NCBI GenBank assembly: GCA_964017125.1
Contig: OZ024914.1
Span: 31,059,149-31,123,148 of the forward strand
Reading direction: 5' to 3'
From: Flabesymbios commensalis
Taxonomy: Eukaryota > Annelida > Polychaeta > Terebellida > Flabelligeridae
DNA: 64,000 bases
Shown here: positions 25,010-36,599 of the stretch, piece after piece
How positions within the stretch are numbered: position 1 is the stretch's first letter
Layout: every line of letters starts with the position of its first letter
Made by a program: the position numbers and the translations under genes
The notes under the pieces: generated by a model
What the model was told of the DNA's origin: nothing
Database searches by the model: none
Seen by the model: the letters and a program-made list of their open reading frames with translations, nothing else

Positions 25010-25340
25010 TAGTCAGGAAGAAATCTCACTTCAGGTGGAAAGGTAGTACAGACTATTTTTGTCGATTGATATCAGTTCTCTAGTGTCCAAGGAAACATTT
25101 TTCAGAGGGTGTGTAAAATTTCATCCATTGGCATTTTTTAAAATCCAAAATGGCCGCCATGACCCACTATTGTCATTAAAATGGTCATAACTCTCCAAGT
25201 ATTTGTGCTAGAGACACAATTTTTGGCTCTATACCCAGGTTTTGATACACAAGGAGTGTACTGGAAGGGTTATTTATGTGTTTCGACCTTTGTATAAAGC
25301 ATAAAAATACAAAATGACCACCACAAATCACTAAAAGCGC
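25010..25340 (+). repeat. Left TIR of the Academ-like element
   Basis: Pairs in inverted form with 30365-30694. Shared words include AGTACAGACT, GAGGGTGTGTAAAATTT, ATCCATTGGCATTTTTT, AATGGTCATAACTC, GAGACACAATTTTTG and CTCTATACCCAGGTTTT. It holds two AAAATG(G/A)CC(G/A)CCA words ~165 bp apart. Confidence 0.85.
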
Positions 25341-25642
25341 GATACATGTAGCCCAGAAACACGAATTTGTTTTCTCTACCAATGTTTTTTTTACAGAATT
25401 GCAGAATTTATTTCATTCACTATTAAATTAAAAACATGAGATAATGAGCAATCATGATAAATGAGTGCAAATATGGGAACAAAATTAAATATTACTTCGA
25501 CAGAGATATGTTCGATCTGTGTTTAGTATGTAGGGCCCACATTTGCACCAACTACAAACACAATAAACAAATTCAACTTTATTTTAATAAAAACAATGAA
25601 ATGCTATGTTTAATCAGCCAGCTGCTGCAGGATTTATGGATA

Positions 25643-28600
25643 TTAGTCATATATATCATCCCCTCTCATGTGTTTTCTATACCATCCTTCCCTAATGTCA
25701 TTAATGTCCTCAATGGCATTTTCGAATGTTCCGGTGTCATCAGATTGATTTTGTGTGAGGGGATTTTTACATATATCCCCACCCTCGCATGAACAAAATA
25801 TTGTGCATCCTAGTTTAGAGCAACTGCAAGAGGCAGTCCTGCATCCAGATGTCTTGCAGTTGCAGTGGATTAGTCGTAGTATGTCAGGAGGCGCGGACAG
25901 TGTATCAGGCGGTACTGTCCGCGGAAGAAGGATACCCTGGTGGTCAACCTCCCAGCCATACTTAGTCGGGTCCATTGCTGGTGGTGATTCGAGAAGTGCT
26001 GCCTTCCATGTGGCAACTTGTAGGTGACACCTGTGAACATTCTGAATAAATGCAGCAGTGGTAGGTGGAAGGGAACATAGTTTTACTGATGATGCCCCAC
26101 TTCTTCCGGTCTTAGAACGCCATACTTTTACTCTGCATTCTGTCATTGATGTGCAGTACTGTGTTGACTTGCCATATGCTGCGCATATGAATGCAGTAGC
26201 CTGAGCCTCAACAGATTTTATATCTGTCGCCACATCACCAATATGAAATAAAGGTACTCCTCCCTTCTTGGAAATCTTTAAAACAGTTCCCTTGCCTATG
26301 CCATGCAACGAAGCTATAGTATCTGCACCAGATAGTCCATGAATCGCCAGAAGATCACCTGCTATATCACGGTGTGCTTCTGCAGTGGCACGAATATCAA
26401 CCACTGCTCGTTCTTTCACTGGTGATGACATGAACATAGGGGGGTTGCTAGCTTTAAACTGACTATTGTAAAAGTGAACAAGAAGCACAAACACATCTGT
26501 GTCATCACACACGACATTAACTGACTTGCCCAAGAGTCATAAAGCGATAGCATGTTGTGTTATGAGAATATCAGCCTCCTCGTGTGAGGAACAGAGATCA
26601 TGTCGGTCAATTCTCACACCACGGTCTATCTCCACAGGCACATCACCTACACCAGCAATAACCAGAGAGTGCTTTTGTGTTGCATTATTGTAGAAATGTG
26701 AATCAAGAAGTCCCTCAGCAAGCATGGCATTCAACTGGATCTTGTTTTTAGTGTTAGTTAGAACTTGTTGCTTAGCAGGAACTGGCATATCTGGCGTCAG
26801 CTTGTGTGCGCGACTTGACCCCGCTCTCTGCATCCTCGTGAAGGTCTTGATGCTGTTGGGAAAATATCTGTCAAACACAAGCGTCACATTTGCCCTTTGT
26901 AGAGCTTGAAAGACAAATTTCTTAAAGGCATCAACATACACATGAAGTTTGTCAAGTGGCCAGTTGATGACCCAGAGTAATGCTGAGACGTCATATATTA
27001 TGGTGTTTTGGACAGGGCAATTGCGTTCTGATACAGTCACTTGGAGTTTTTGTTTCAATGTAGATTTTGACTTTGAGATTTTCATTTCCCCGTCTGGATT
27101 AAACATCGATGGAGGATATGCAGCTAACTCACATGCCAATACGTCATCGAAGTTTATGTCACGTGAACTGGCAAGTAAACCAATAACACGTGCATAAATA
27201 AGTTCCTGATCATAGACACGCTCCTTACCAACTGACACATGCTTTTTTTTCACATCCATTGGAACAACTAGTTTGCCTGAAGGATCATAGAATGATCCTG
27301 GCCAACCACTCTTGAAGTCTTTCATTGCCCGTTGTCCAAGAGCCAGGGCATTATCAGCATTAACATCAGGGTGAGCAATTTGTCCTGTCATAATGTTTAT
27401 CAGTGCACCATCTGGGTGAGATTCGTTATCGAAGGGGTTAATACAGACATCCAGGGTGTTACGAAGGCTCAGACGATCCTCCTGGTCTGCCTTGATACGA
27501 CCTTTAGCTTCTTCCTTATGATGAGTATGGAGATTATTCTGTGTAGCATTGCTCATAGCTCGAACATTTTGAGATACTTCTCCACTAAGGGCAAAGCTCA
27601 AAGCCCACTTCACCATCTGTTGGTAGTCTGTAGCTACTCCTACAGCTCCAGCTGGTCCATTTCCAAGCCGCATGTACGTTGTTTCTATAAACATATCTGA
27701 CCAAGTTGCGTTATAGATGCCTGGGATGTGACGAACAAATGCACCATGCTGTAATTTCTTCATCATCTCTGGATTGAGGCCTTTCATCTGATGAACATAG
27801 TGTGCAGCATAGCGTGCATAGTTGTGGCAGCCAGCTGCACGGAAATAAGACAGCATGGCTTTGCAGCATAGAGGTGAAGAGCCCAGTCGCCTTCGTGTCC
27901 TGCACGCGAGAAGATCATCATGATGATGACTGTCTTTACCAAATTGTCGGCCCACAATTTTGTAGTTCTGCTATGACTAGCTCGAGCATCAAGCACTATG
28001 ATGAGATGAGAAAACGAGTCAACTCCTTCAAGTATACACTGGAGCATCTCCTCTACTAGCATTCTGATGGCTCTGAAGTTTTGTGGGTACTTCTTGCGAC
28101 GCAACATTTCCTCTACACTTCCAAATGTTCCGGCTAGAATCTCGTTCATTCCACTGCCAGCCATGATGACAGCTGTGGCATGAATAAAATTCATGAGCAT
28201 ATGCATTCCACCAAGCACTGGTATTACAGATTCGAAATAGGTGGGTTGATAGAACATTATGTCTATGACAATTTTGTAAAGTTGCTGGTCAGCCGTGAAG
28301 ATAAGCACATCGTCACCTGCTGCTCTCATAAGTGACAACCCTTTATATATTGCAGTCTTAATGGTGTCATGGTGAGCAGGGGGCGGTCAATAAGTGGTAG
28401 GAAAGCAACGTCAGTCTTGGGTTGAGGAAGCATGCCGGCTTCTCTACATAGTCTGGTATTGAACCCACTGTATTCAGGACATTTTGGTTCAGCATGTATG
28501 TCCTGTAGGAAGACGAAGTCATTCTCCACTGCTCTTTGAACAGCTATGGCTTGGGAAGCTAAGAATGACAAAGTAGGTATGTGGTTGAGGGCTTGTTCTG

Positions 28601-30106
28601 GTGGCATTGTCGGTTTCTTAGGCCCATCATAACTCTCCTGTTGCACATCATATTTTATCGACTGTGACCGATCCTGCATAGGCTGTCGTTTGATGGTTTT
28701 TCGCTCGTGTGACACCTCACCAAGTCCAGCATTGCCAGGTAATTTAACTTGTGCCATTATCATAGCCAGACAGTGAACGCAAGGCTGGCACCACTAGACA
28801 ACCCGAATCCAACTTCATCATACTTTTGTGCTGCATGCACAGCTGCTGAATATCTGAACAAACAAACTTCGTCGTATGAGCAGCAAACAGAGTATTTATA
28901 TAATTCAGTTATTAACAGTTTGTTGCGTCGCATAATTATCTCCAATGCTACTTGCAGATCTGTTGTTTGGGAGCACACAGCGCCTGTTATTATGTTTCCT
29001 ATAAGAATCATTGCCAATGATTCATTGTCAAACTTGGGTGATATCTTGGACAGGAGCAGAGCAGTGGTGTCACCAACAGATTCACATGCGAGTTCTTTAT
29101 CAATGTTTATGTGATACACGTCCCTTTTCTTTTTCAGTGCAAGACTTTCAGAAATAATTGCTGACGCAACTCTATTGACACAATAATCAAGATCATCATC
29201 AGCGTTTTTTTCTAAGTGTAATGACTTTGCCAACTCACTCTTGAACCCCATGACATTTGCAAAGCCAGGCGATGACAGAATAACTACACTTTCTCCATGA
29301 TATTCAGCCACATTCTTTAATAATGTTTTGCGGCACATGCAAGAACCACCCTCATCTACATAAAGTCCAAACAATGAAACTGAACTCCATGTCTTCCGGC
29401 GATCTTCTTGCATTTTTGCGCAGATGTTTTTGAATGCTATATCTTCTGTGGAGCTGCCACTAGCTCTTGCACAAAACTTAACATTGCGTGCTGATATAAA
29501 GCTGGCTCGACATGATTCATGGCAGCGGGCATCTGCAGCATGCAGATCTCCCACTGCACCTAGTATCCTATCCTTAACAGTATCACCAAGTTTATCATTC
29601 CTTTTCTGACAAATATCAAGTATGTATTGTTTATATTCATGTCCATCTGCTTTAACTGTACTTCTTATTTTGAATGCTCGTTTACGGTGTTGTTCGGGAA
29701 CTTTTGCATCATATTCTGTCACAAGAAGACATCTAGTTACAGTAGGACAAAAGAGGCAGTGTGTCCTGAAATTAAACTGATCACATACGCTTGATCGTAA
29801 TCGTTTGGGGGCACTCTGGTCATTGTCAACATCATCACTTGATTTCCTACGTACGTGAGCAACATGTGCCTGGACATTAGTGGGAGACGTGTACCGTGAT
29901 ACACATGATTTGTGAACCTTGATATAAGGGTTGTCAGGTTCGGATATCAGTAATGACTCTAGCTGAACATGATAACCGTCATTCAGCTGTTTGCTACATT
30001 TTATCACAGTCTCAATGCGAGTTTTGTAGCCATTTTGTAGCTTTTCCTTCTTTCTTGTACATTTATATAGTTCAGTAAAGAAGCAGCTCTCAGGTGGAGT
30101 AGCCAT
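25643..30106 (-). pseudogene. Transposase/nuclease gene of the Academ-like element (XPG-like + CXC), broken
   Basis: Read on the minus strand the coding blocks are 30106-28760, 28763-28326, 28338 to ~27870, ~27880-26537 and 26533-25643. Frame changes lie near 28.76, 28.33 and 27.87 kb, and an in-frame TGA lies at 26537-26539. The first block starts with ATG at 30106 and has cysteine pairs (HCLFC, RCHESC) that suggest zinc binding. The next two blocks hold the VLGGMHMLMNF and IMAGSGMNEIL lines typical of this multi-copy family. The long block then carries XPG/FEN1-like landmarks in order: YDVSALLWVI, VFDRYF and HEEADILI. The last block has VVCDDTDVFVLL, the helix-hairpin-like GADTIASLHGIGKGTVLK, and a tesmin/TSO1-like cluster (CNCKTSGC, CSCSKLGC, FCSC). 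It is probably a nuclear DNA-processing protein needed for transposition. Introns cannot fully be excluded as the cause of the frame changes, but the overlaps make decay more likely. Confidence 0.8.
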
Positions 30107-30364
30107 GATGAATTAACCAGGTCTGTACAGTTGGCTTCAATACACTGGGCAGTCTTCGTCAGGAACATACATTTAACTTACCTAAAACATAAAATTTGCA
30201 TATGTTTTACATATTTATCCCGATTGTTTATCAGTTCAGTACCGTACATGTATCGTTTATTAAAAATTGTAGCAATACCATTAATACCCAGGTGATGGAA
30301 AGGAGTATTCCCAAGCCGAATGCAGGTCTATCACAATAAAATATGCAATTGCCCGGTTTTGGAA

Positions 30365-30694
30365 GATTATTTGGCGGCCATATTAAATTTTAATATTTAT
30401 AGAATGGTCAAATCACAATAATATCCCATCCAATAGACTCCTTGGGCATAAAAACCTGGGTATAGAGTCAAAAATTGTGTCTCTAGCCTCAATATTTGAG
30501 GAGTTATGACCATTTGTATGATATTTATGAGTCGTGGCGGCCATCTTGGATTTAAAAAAATGCCAATGGATAAAATTTTACACACCCTCCGGAAAATGTT
30601 GACTGGGACCTTTATAAACTCAAATCAATCATCAAAAAAAGTCTGTACTCCACTTCCACCTGTCGGGCCATATGAAGCATATTCTTCCTGACTA
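30365..30694 (-). repeat. Right TIR of the Academ-like element
   Basis: Inverted partner of 25010-25340. It ends CTTCCTGACTA at 30694 and includes GGCGGCCATCTTGGATTT near 30534 and GGCGGCCATATT near 30374. Confidence 0.85.
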
Positions 30695-30736
30695 AGTACA
30701 GGCCTTAACCGTTTAACCGCCAAATTATTCAATCTG

Positions 30737-30806
30737 AATTTTCACCCACCTGAAGTTGTGTCTCGCTCACGCGATCCACAACTTCAAGTGAGTGAAAATT
30801 ATTCAG
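30737..30806. repeat. TTCACCCACTTGAAG palindrome, copy 1
   Basis: TTTTCACCCACCTGAAGTTG is followed by a short CGC-containing loop and the mirrored CAACTTCAAGTGAGTGAAAA. Five more copies occur at about 44690, 47768, 54085, 58442 and 62185. Confidence 0.8.
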
Positions 30807-31134
30807 ATTTGACAAAATGGAAGTCAACTGTTTTTAATTATTGCTGATTGATGTCACATTTTATCTTTAACACGTTTAAAAGGTGGTACTTAATATGCTA
30901 ATAAAACCCGAATATATGCGACACCCGCGGTAAAGGGTTAAAAACCGTTAAATTGCATGAAATTCTCACTTGATAACCCCTTTTTTAATCCTTAAAACGT
31001 TAATTGACAGAGCTGACAATTGTAGACATTTACCATAGGAGCGATGGCCCGTAGGACCAATAGCCCGTAGGACCAATAACCCCTAGAACCAGCCGTCCCC
31101 GCTGAGGACATACACAGACTGGTTCAAGGAAACT

Positions 31135-31283
31135 CTCGATGGCGATGAACCATAAGACACTGCCCTCCAGACACATTCGAGATTCGAATCCTGGCGGTCT
31201 GAGGCCGAGCATGCTACCCATCAGTAACATACGCTCCCCACAACACTGAATATGTGCGAGTGTACGGGAAAGAAACAGTGTGT
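31135..31283 (-). mobile_element. SINE copy 3, partial, minus strand
   Basis: Reverse complement carries GGGTAGCATGCTCGGCCTC, AGGATTCGAATCTCGAAT and GTGTCTGGAGGGCAGTGTC, matching head 2 and the start of the tail of the copy at 16940. Head 1 and the 3' tail are missing. Confidence 0.7.
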
Positions 31284-31439
31284 ATGCTATACTATCTTTG
31301 AACTTCGGAAAGGTGACCACTACCAACATCCATGTTTCACAGAATAGCCAATTACATAATGATGCGATGACCATGTGTGTGGTCATTACGTTATTTTTGC
31401 GTCGAATTTGTTTATATGAAAACTCCTCGCATTAAAATA

Positions 31440-31600
31440 AAATAGGCCACCCCGAAGAACATAATAAAGACTGAGAAATCCAGATCATCCCTAAAAATAT
31501 TATCGATTGTTCCCTGCCCCGAAACACATATCTGGGAAAAATTTCATGTAAATCCGTTCTTTACTTTTTAAATATCCCAACGGACAGACATGACCAAAAC
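31440..31600. repeat. Possible LINE/SINE 3'-end relic, second copy
   Basis: Diverged partner of 17735-17945 (CCCCGAAACACA, TTTCATGTAAATCCGTTC, AACGGACAGAC). Confidence 0.35.
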
Positions 31601-32030
31601 AGAACTGGCACTTATCACGGTCATCACCCGCACCATGTAAATGAACTGAAATGCATATAAGATACGTGCATCTTATCAAATTATAACAATTCAGAGATTT
31701 CTCTAGAAGACAAATCGAAAAATTTCATAATCGTGCTCCAATACATTTCTAGAGGCTTTTTTGCGGAGAAGTCCGCAAATACGTTTCCCTACCCAATTTG
31801 TATGTCTGACATCACATATGTCTGACAAACTATACAGGTAAGATACGTGTACACTATATCTTAATTTGTCAACCCATGCTAAAATGGATTGACAAAACTT
31901 GATCTAATTGATTGAACTAAAACTTCATGAATGTCGTTATCTTCTAATACAGCGTTTTTGACACTAACAATTATTTTCAATTTATTAGAGGGAGTTACAG
32001 TAACGGATTGGTTTCATTGTATTGCTATGT

Positions 32031-32206
32031 GTGGGGTGGCTCCGTGACCGAGAGGTAGCGTGCTCGACCTTAGACCACGAGGCTCAAATTTAAAATCCTA
32101 TGTCTGGAGGGCAATGTCATCTCATTCAGCTTACTATTTTCTGGCCTAATTTATTAATACGTGAACAAAAGTGCCTAAAAAAACATTTATTCATTCATTC
32201 ATTCAG
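32031..32206 (+). mobile_element. SINE copy 4, 5'-truncated
   Basis: Starts in head 2 (TCCGTGACCGAGAGGTAGCG), continues through GTCTGGAGGGCAATGTCATC and ends in a (ATTC)n tail. The tail is longer than in other copies. Confidence 0.75.
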
Positions 32207-32221
32207 TATTGGCATCATCAT

Positions 32222-33370
32222 CATTTAACGCTTCCTCGTTGACGTTAAATGTCTCTCTGGCACCTTTTAACGCACCCTATCGCACTTTAACACATCTTCA
32301 TCGTACTTAAATGACTCCCCACTGGCCTTTAACGCCTCTCCGCCGGCATTTAACCCATTCTCGTCACCCTTAAACGCCTCCCCATCGCCTCCTATTCGCC
32401 CTTAAACGCCACCCTATAATTTTTTAACGCCTTCCTATCGCTTTCTAGCACATCCCCATCTCCATTTAACGCCTCGGTGTCGCCCTGTATGCTTCTTCGT
32501 CGCCCTTTAACGCCTCCTTATTGCCTTTTAACAATTATATATAGATTTTCAATGCCTTTTCTTTTCCATTTAACGCCTCCCCATTGCCCTTTAACGCCTC
32601 TATCTCGTCTTTTGGACCTTCTCCATCGACATCTAACGCATTTTTGTCGTCCTTTAGCGCTTCTTTGTCACCCTTTAATGCCTTCTTGTTGCCCTGAAAT
32701 GCCTTCTCGTCGCCTTTTAACGCCCACCCATCACTCTTTATCACCTTCTCATCACCATCTAACGCCTCTCCATCGCCCTTTAACGCATCCCCATCACCCG
32801 TTACCACTTCCCCATCGTCACTTAGCGGTTCTTCGGCGACTTTTAATGCCTCTCTGCCACCTTTTAATGCACGCCGTAGCACTTCAACGTGCTCCATCAT
32901 CCTTAAATAGCTCCCCATTGCCCCTTAACGCCTCTCCGTCGGCCTTTAACATCTTTTCATCGCCCTTAAATGCCCCCATCGCCTTCTCCCATCTCCATTT
33001 AACGCTTTTGTGTCGCCCTTTATGCTTCTTTGTCTCCCTCTAGCACCTCCTCATTTCCCTTTAACGTCTATACAACGCTATTTTACGCTTCTCCATGGAC
33101 CGTTAGCGACTGTGACAATTTAACACTTTCTCGTCTCCCTTAAACACCCCCATCTCCATTTAGGGCCCCCGCATTGCTCTCTAGCGCCATCCCAACATGT
33201 TTAGCACTCCCTACACTTGAATAGTGTTTCCTCACCTCTCCATTAGCTGTCAACGCCTTATCCCCATTGCTTATTTGCGTCATTCGACGCTTTATCGTCG
33301 CCCTTTAATGCTTACAAGCCAACTTTCAACACACGTGTTGCACTTTTTGCCACCCTTTAGTGCCTGTCCA
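32222..33370. repeat. Degenerate 21-bp satellite (~50 units)
   Basis: Units of the form TAACGCCTCTCCATCGCCCTT follow one another for ~1.15 kb, with frequent substitutions and small indels. Because the period is 7 codons, open frames arise on both strands. On the minus strand the frame at 32535-32918 reads as ALKGDGE-like heptads. This is best explained by the satellite, not by a gene: no conserved start context, splice sites or homology are evident. Confidence 0.8.
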
Positions 33371-33399
33371 TTGGACAAGATACCATCCGAAAGTTTCTG

Positions 33400-34600
33400 A
33401 ATATATCAATAATCAACCCTAAAAAATAATTATACTCTGGAAAGGGGTCAAGCCCATAATATTCGTATATATCAGCCATACTAAAAGAGCTTAAAAATGC
33501 AAACAAAGTGAATATTTATATCATTCTTACCATTTTGACCTTGGGGTTATCTTGACATGACCTTTGTATATATCCCAATAACATATAGCCCCACCTCATG
33601 GCTGACTAAGACGATGAGATAAATCGAGACTAAGAGATTAAACGGTTAACAAAACAACTTTTGCCAATATCATGGCATAAAGATATTGCAAATAATTTCT
33701 TTTATGAAAAGTGGTTTCCATGGAAACCATATTAACCTTTAAACCTTACATTGCCAAAATGTCATCTGGCAGTTCACCTGATCATCAATAATCACTAAAA
33801 AGGGTCAAGCCCATAATGGGCGTCGATCCGTTGGACTAGAAGGGTTAAAAATGCAAAAAGTGTATATTTGACTAACCTTTAGCAGTTTGACCTTGAGATA
33901 TGACCTTGGGTGACCTTAACATGACCTTGTGGTGATATCCCAATAACGTATAGCCACATCCTATTGTTTATTTGCTCCTATGAGGGGTTAATATACATAT
34001 ATTCTGCTGATGTGCTCAGACAATAATGATTGTACAAAATGTTGTAGATTGCTGGCGCCCCACCTCTCCGTAAATTCAACGGAAGGGTGGGGGTAGTGCC
34101 TAGGTTTCAGCGATAAATCGGTTAGTAGAGAGAATGTGCCAATACATACAGATATATTTATATCAAGATATATTATTTCTATATTTGTATTCCAGAAAAT
34201 TGCAATTCTAAACACAGTAGACGTTTAACAAAGCAACTTCTGCCATTATCATGGCATGTATATATTGCCAAAAAATTATTTTATGAAAAATGGTTTTCAT
34301 GGTAACCATATAAACCTTCAAACTATGCATTTCCACTCAATTTGTGATACTGTCTGGGGGCAGGTGAACTTAGTTACATTTTGCATTGGTTTTACGTATC
34401 TACTGTATTTTAAAAGTAGTATTATGCTAGCTTATGACTTTTACTTAGAGATACAACACATTTTTTCGCCATATTTGTCAAAAAGACGTTACCATGGAAA
34501 CCTTCAATTTGTGACGTTGTGCACAAACTAGACAAAATTTCATGCAAGAAAAAGTTGAAAAACTCTGTTGACTAAGACGGTCAGATAAATCGACCTGCCT
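33400..34600. repeat. Two-copy segmental duplication (~400-550 bp)
   Basis: 33400-33780 and 33785-34330 share, in order: GGGTCAAGCCCATAAT, TTAAAAATGCAAA, TTTGACCTTG, ATCCCAATAACATATAGCC-like, TTGCCAATATCATGGCAT-like and a CATGGAAACCATAT-like line. The second copy has an extra ~80-bp stretch near 34020-34100. A GACTAAGACG...AGATAAATCGA word follows each copy (33605 and 34570). No gene was seen. Confidence 0.6.
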
Positions 34601-34649
34601 CCCGGACTAATTAGTCATAAAAATAAGTATCATGTGTACGGCTAAACAC

Positions 34650-36560
34650 ATAATTATACTCCATTCTTCACATTTTTCACACCTAGATCAAGTAGATGCA
34701 GTCGTCTATGTAAATAGCATATAGTACTATAATTTTGTAGTGAAAGCCGTATCATCATTATACAAATTGATGTGGAAACATTTTTCATTTGTAATATTTT
34801 CATTTTTCGGGAGAGCTGAAAAAGAACACGATAAAGGCTTACCATGTGTTGTCGATATCTCATTGGATGTTGGTGTAAAACTCAACAAGAATAAAATTAT
34901 TTTTAAGAAACTATTTTTTAAACCAACATTTCAGGTCATGTAATCAGCAAAGATGGCGTAACACTCCATCGTGAAAAATATGCCACCTCCGACCAAGGAA
35001 ACCATTCGACCGGTGATTGATATGATAAACTTTCTAACTAGATAGGCTACTGTCCTAATAATCAATTGGTGATGAGACCATTGAAGATTTAAAAAATAAT
35101 AAATTTGGACAGCGATTAAATCATTGCTTATCAAGGCACCATGATTAGCATATTACGATGCTAAATTTCCAATACAGTTTTGTGAGTCTAGTACTGTTAT
35201 GGTCTTCGCGGCGCATTATACAACAACACTATGGTGAATTGAGACCGATCGCGCTTTGCTCCAGAACTCTTACTGAAACTGAAAAAAGATACACTCAAAT
35301 GGAAAAAGAATTACTTTCTATACTATATGCTTGTTAAAAAATTGGGAAACTTTTAATATGCACCTTACGCTAATAACGGATCATAAACCAGGTACCAATC
35401 ATGACTACTAAAAATCTACATAAGACTCCAGCTAGATACCAGAGATTATTAATGAGACCTAAACCATTCAAAATGAAACCCATTTGTGTACTAAGGAAAC
35501 AACAGGATGCCAGTTGGTAAACCTGAAAAAGAAGTTACACATATCATTAAGGAAACTAAAGCTCACATAAAAATGATTGAAACTTGTTAGCCTGCCAGTT
35601 TAAGAAAGCAATAGACAGTGTTGAACGGTAGTCTATTATCAGCATTATATTGCGTATCCTGTCGCTCCCCTATGGATACGTTAGGCGTTGACCTGATATT
35701 GGTTCCCGTGTTTTATAATTAGGTATTATTTATATATTAAAAAAATTAAAGTCGAGGGGCGAGGGGGGGGGGGGGGGGGGGTCATATGTTGTGAAAACTT
35801 CAGAGGGAAACATGTTGAGAAAAAACAGGCGTCATTTACATGTATCTCGTGTCTCACCTCAGTCGATGAAGAAGATTAATGTTCTTGGTTGTGATTTGAC
35901 AGTTCCCAACCCGCCAATTTCCAAATTACACCATATCCCACCAGTTCCTAAAAGCAATATAGCAAAAAGCAAGACTAGCGTTGGCAAAAGTGTTGTTGAT
36001 ATACCTAGTGTTGGCAAAAGTGTTGTTGATAAGCCTAGTGCTGGCAAAAGTGTTGTTGATAAGCCTAGTGTTGGCAACAGTGTTGATAAGTCTAGTATTG
36101 ATAAATGTGTTGTTGATAAGCCTAGTGTCGGCAACAGTAGTGTTGATAAGCCTAGTGTTGGCAACAGTGTTGATAGGTCTAGTATTGGTAAATGTGTTGC
36201 TGATAAGCCTAGTGTTGGCAACAGTGTTGATAAGTCTAGTATTGGTAAATGTGTTGTTGATAAGCCTAGTGTTGGCAACAGTAATGTTGATAAGCCTAGT
36301 GTTGGCAACAGTGTTGATAAGTCTAGTATTGGTAAATGTGTTGTTGATAAGCCTAGTGTTGGCAACAGTGTTGATAAGTCTAGTATTGGTAAATGTGTTG
36401 TTGATAAGCCTAGTGCCGGCAACAGTAATGTTGATAAGCCTAGTGTTGGCAACAGTGTTGATAAGTCTAGTTTCGGCAAAACTATTACAAAGCCTAATTA
36501 TGGCAATGGTAATAGTACGATTATCCAGAATAAAGAAACAGCCAAAAAAACGTGCTAAGG
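34650..36560 (+). mobile_element. Ty3/gypsy LTR-retrotransposon fossil (pol remnants)
   Basis: Broken remnant of a Ty3/gypsy (Metaviridae-type) element. Reverse-transcriptase-like sequence lies around 34700-34980 (short words such as EHDKGL and GVKLNK). RNase-H-like sequence lies around 35170-35340 (words such as TLTETEKRY and MEKELL). A run resembling the C-terminal tail of a gypsy integrase lies near 35795-35850 (RKNRRHL). Order and strand agree with a pol region. Gag, protease and LTRs were not found. It is interrupted many times (well over five) and parts are missing, so it is old and inactive. The tail runs into the minisatellite at 35975-36480. Confidence 0.75.
35975..36480 (+). repeat. 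Codon-periodic minisatellite (27/30-bp units)
   Basis: Units starting GTTGATAAG(C/T)CTAGT recur every 27 or 30 bp, about 17 times. All unit lengths are multiples of three and stop codons are absent in several frames, so four long open frames overlap here on both strands. In the plus frame the repeat reads VDKPSVGNS / VDKSSIGKCV. The repeat follows the integrase-like tail of the gypsy fossil; it is most likely repeat expansion, not a separate gene. Confidence 0.8.
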
Positions 36561-36599
36561 AAAACATGATGTGTATTTGAGTATAAGTTCAAAGTAGAA

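Larger units (their letters stand above)
25010..30694 (-). mobile_element. Academ-like DNA transposon (probably AcademX), broken
   Basis: The 5.7-kb element is bounded by TIRs of ~330 bp at 25010-25340 and 30365-30694 that begin TAGTCAGGAAGAA. Between them, on the minus strand, lies the broken gene described at 25643-30106, whose XPG/FEN1-type nuclease motifs and CXC cluster point to the AcademX lineage of the Academ superfamily. That family link is from memory of the family; the TIRs and motifs are seen directly. The target duplication is unclear (TTA left, AGT right). The left end abuts a dispersed repeat. The terminus word TAGTCAGG is shared with 13954-18577. Confidence 0.75.

Noticed and set aside
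30695-30736. Target duplication of the Academ-like element at 25010-30694
   Set aside because: Left flank TTA and right flank AGT do not match; the flanks may have changed since insertion.
32477-33043. 188-residue plus-strand open frame
   Set aside because: Translation of the 21-bp satellite; the opposite strand is equally open.
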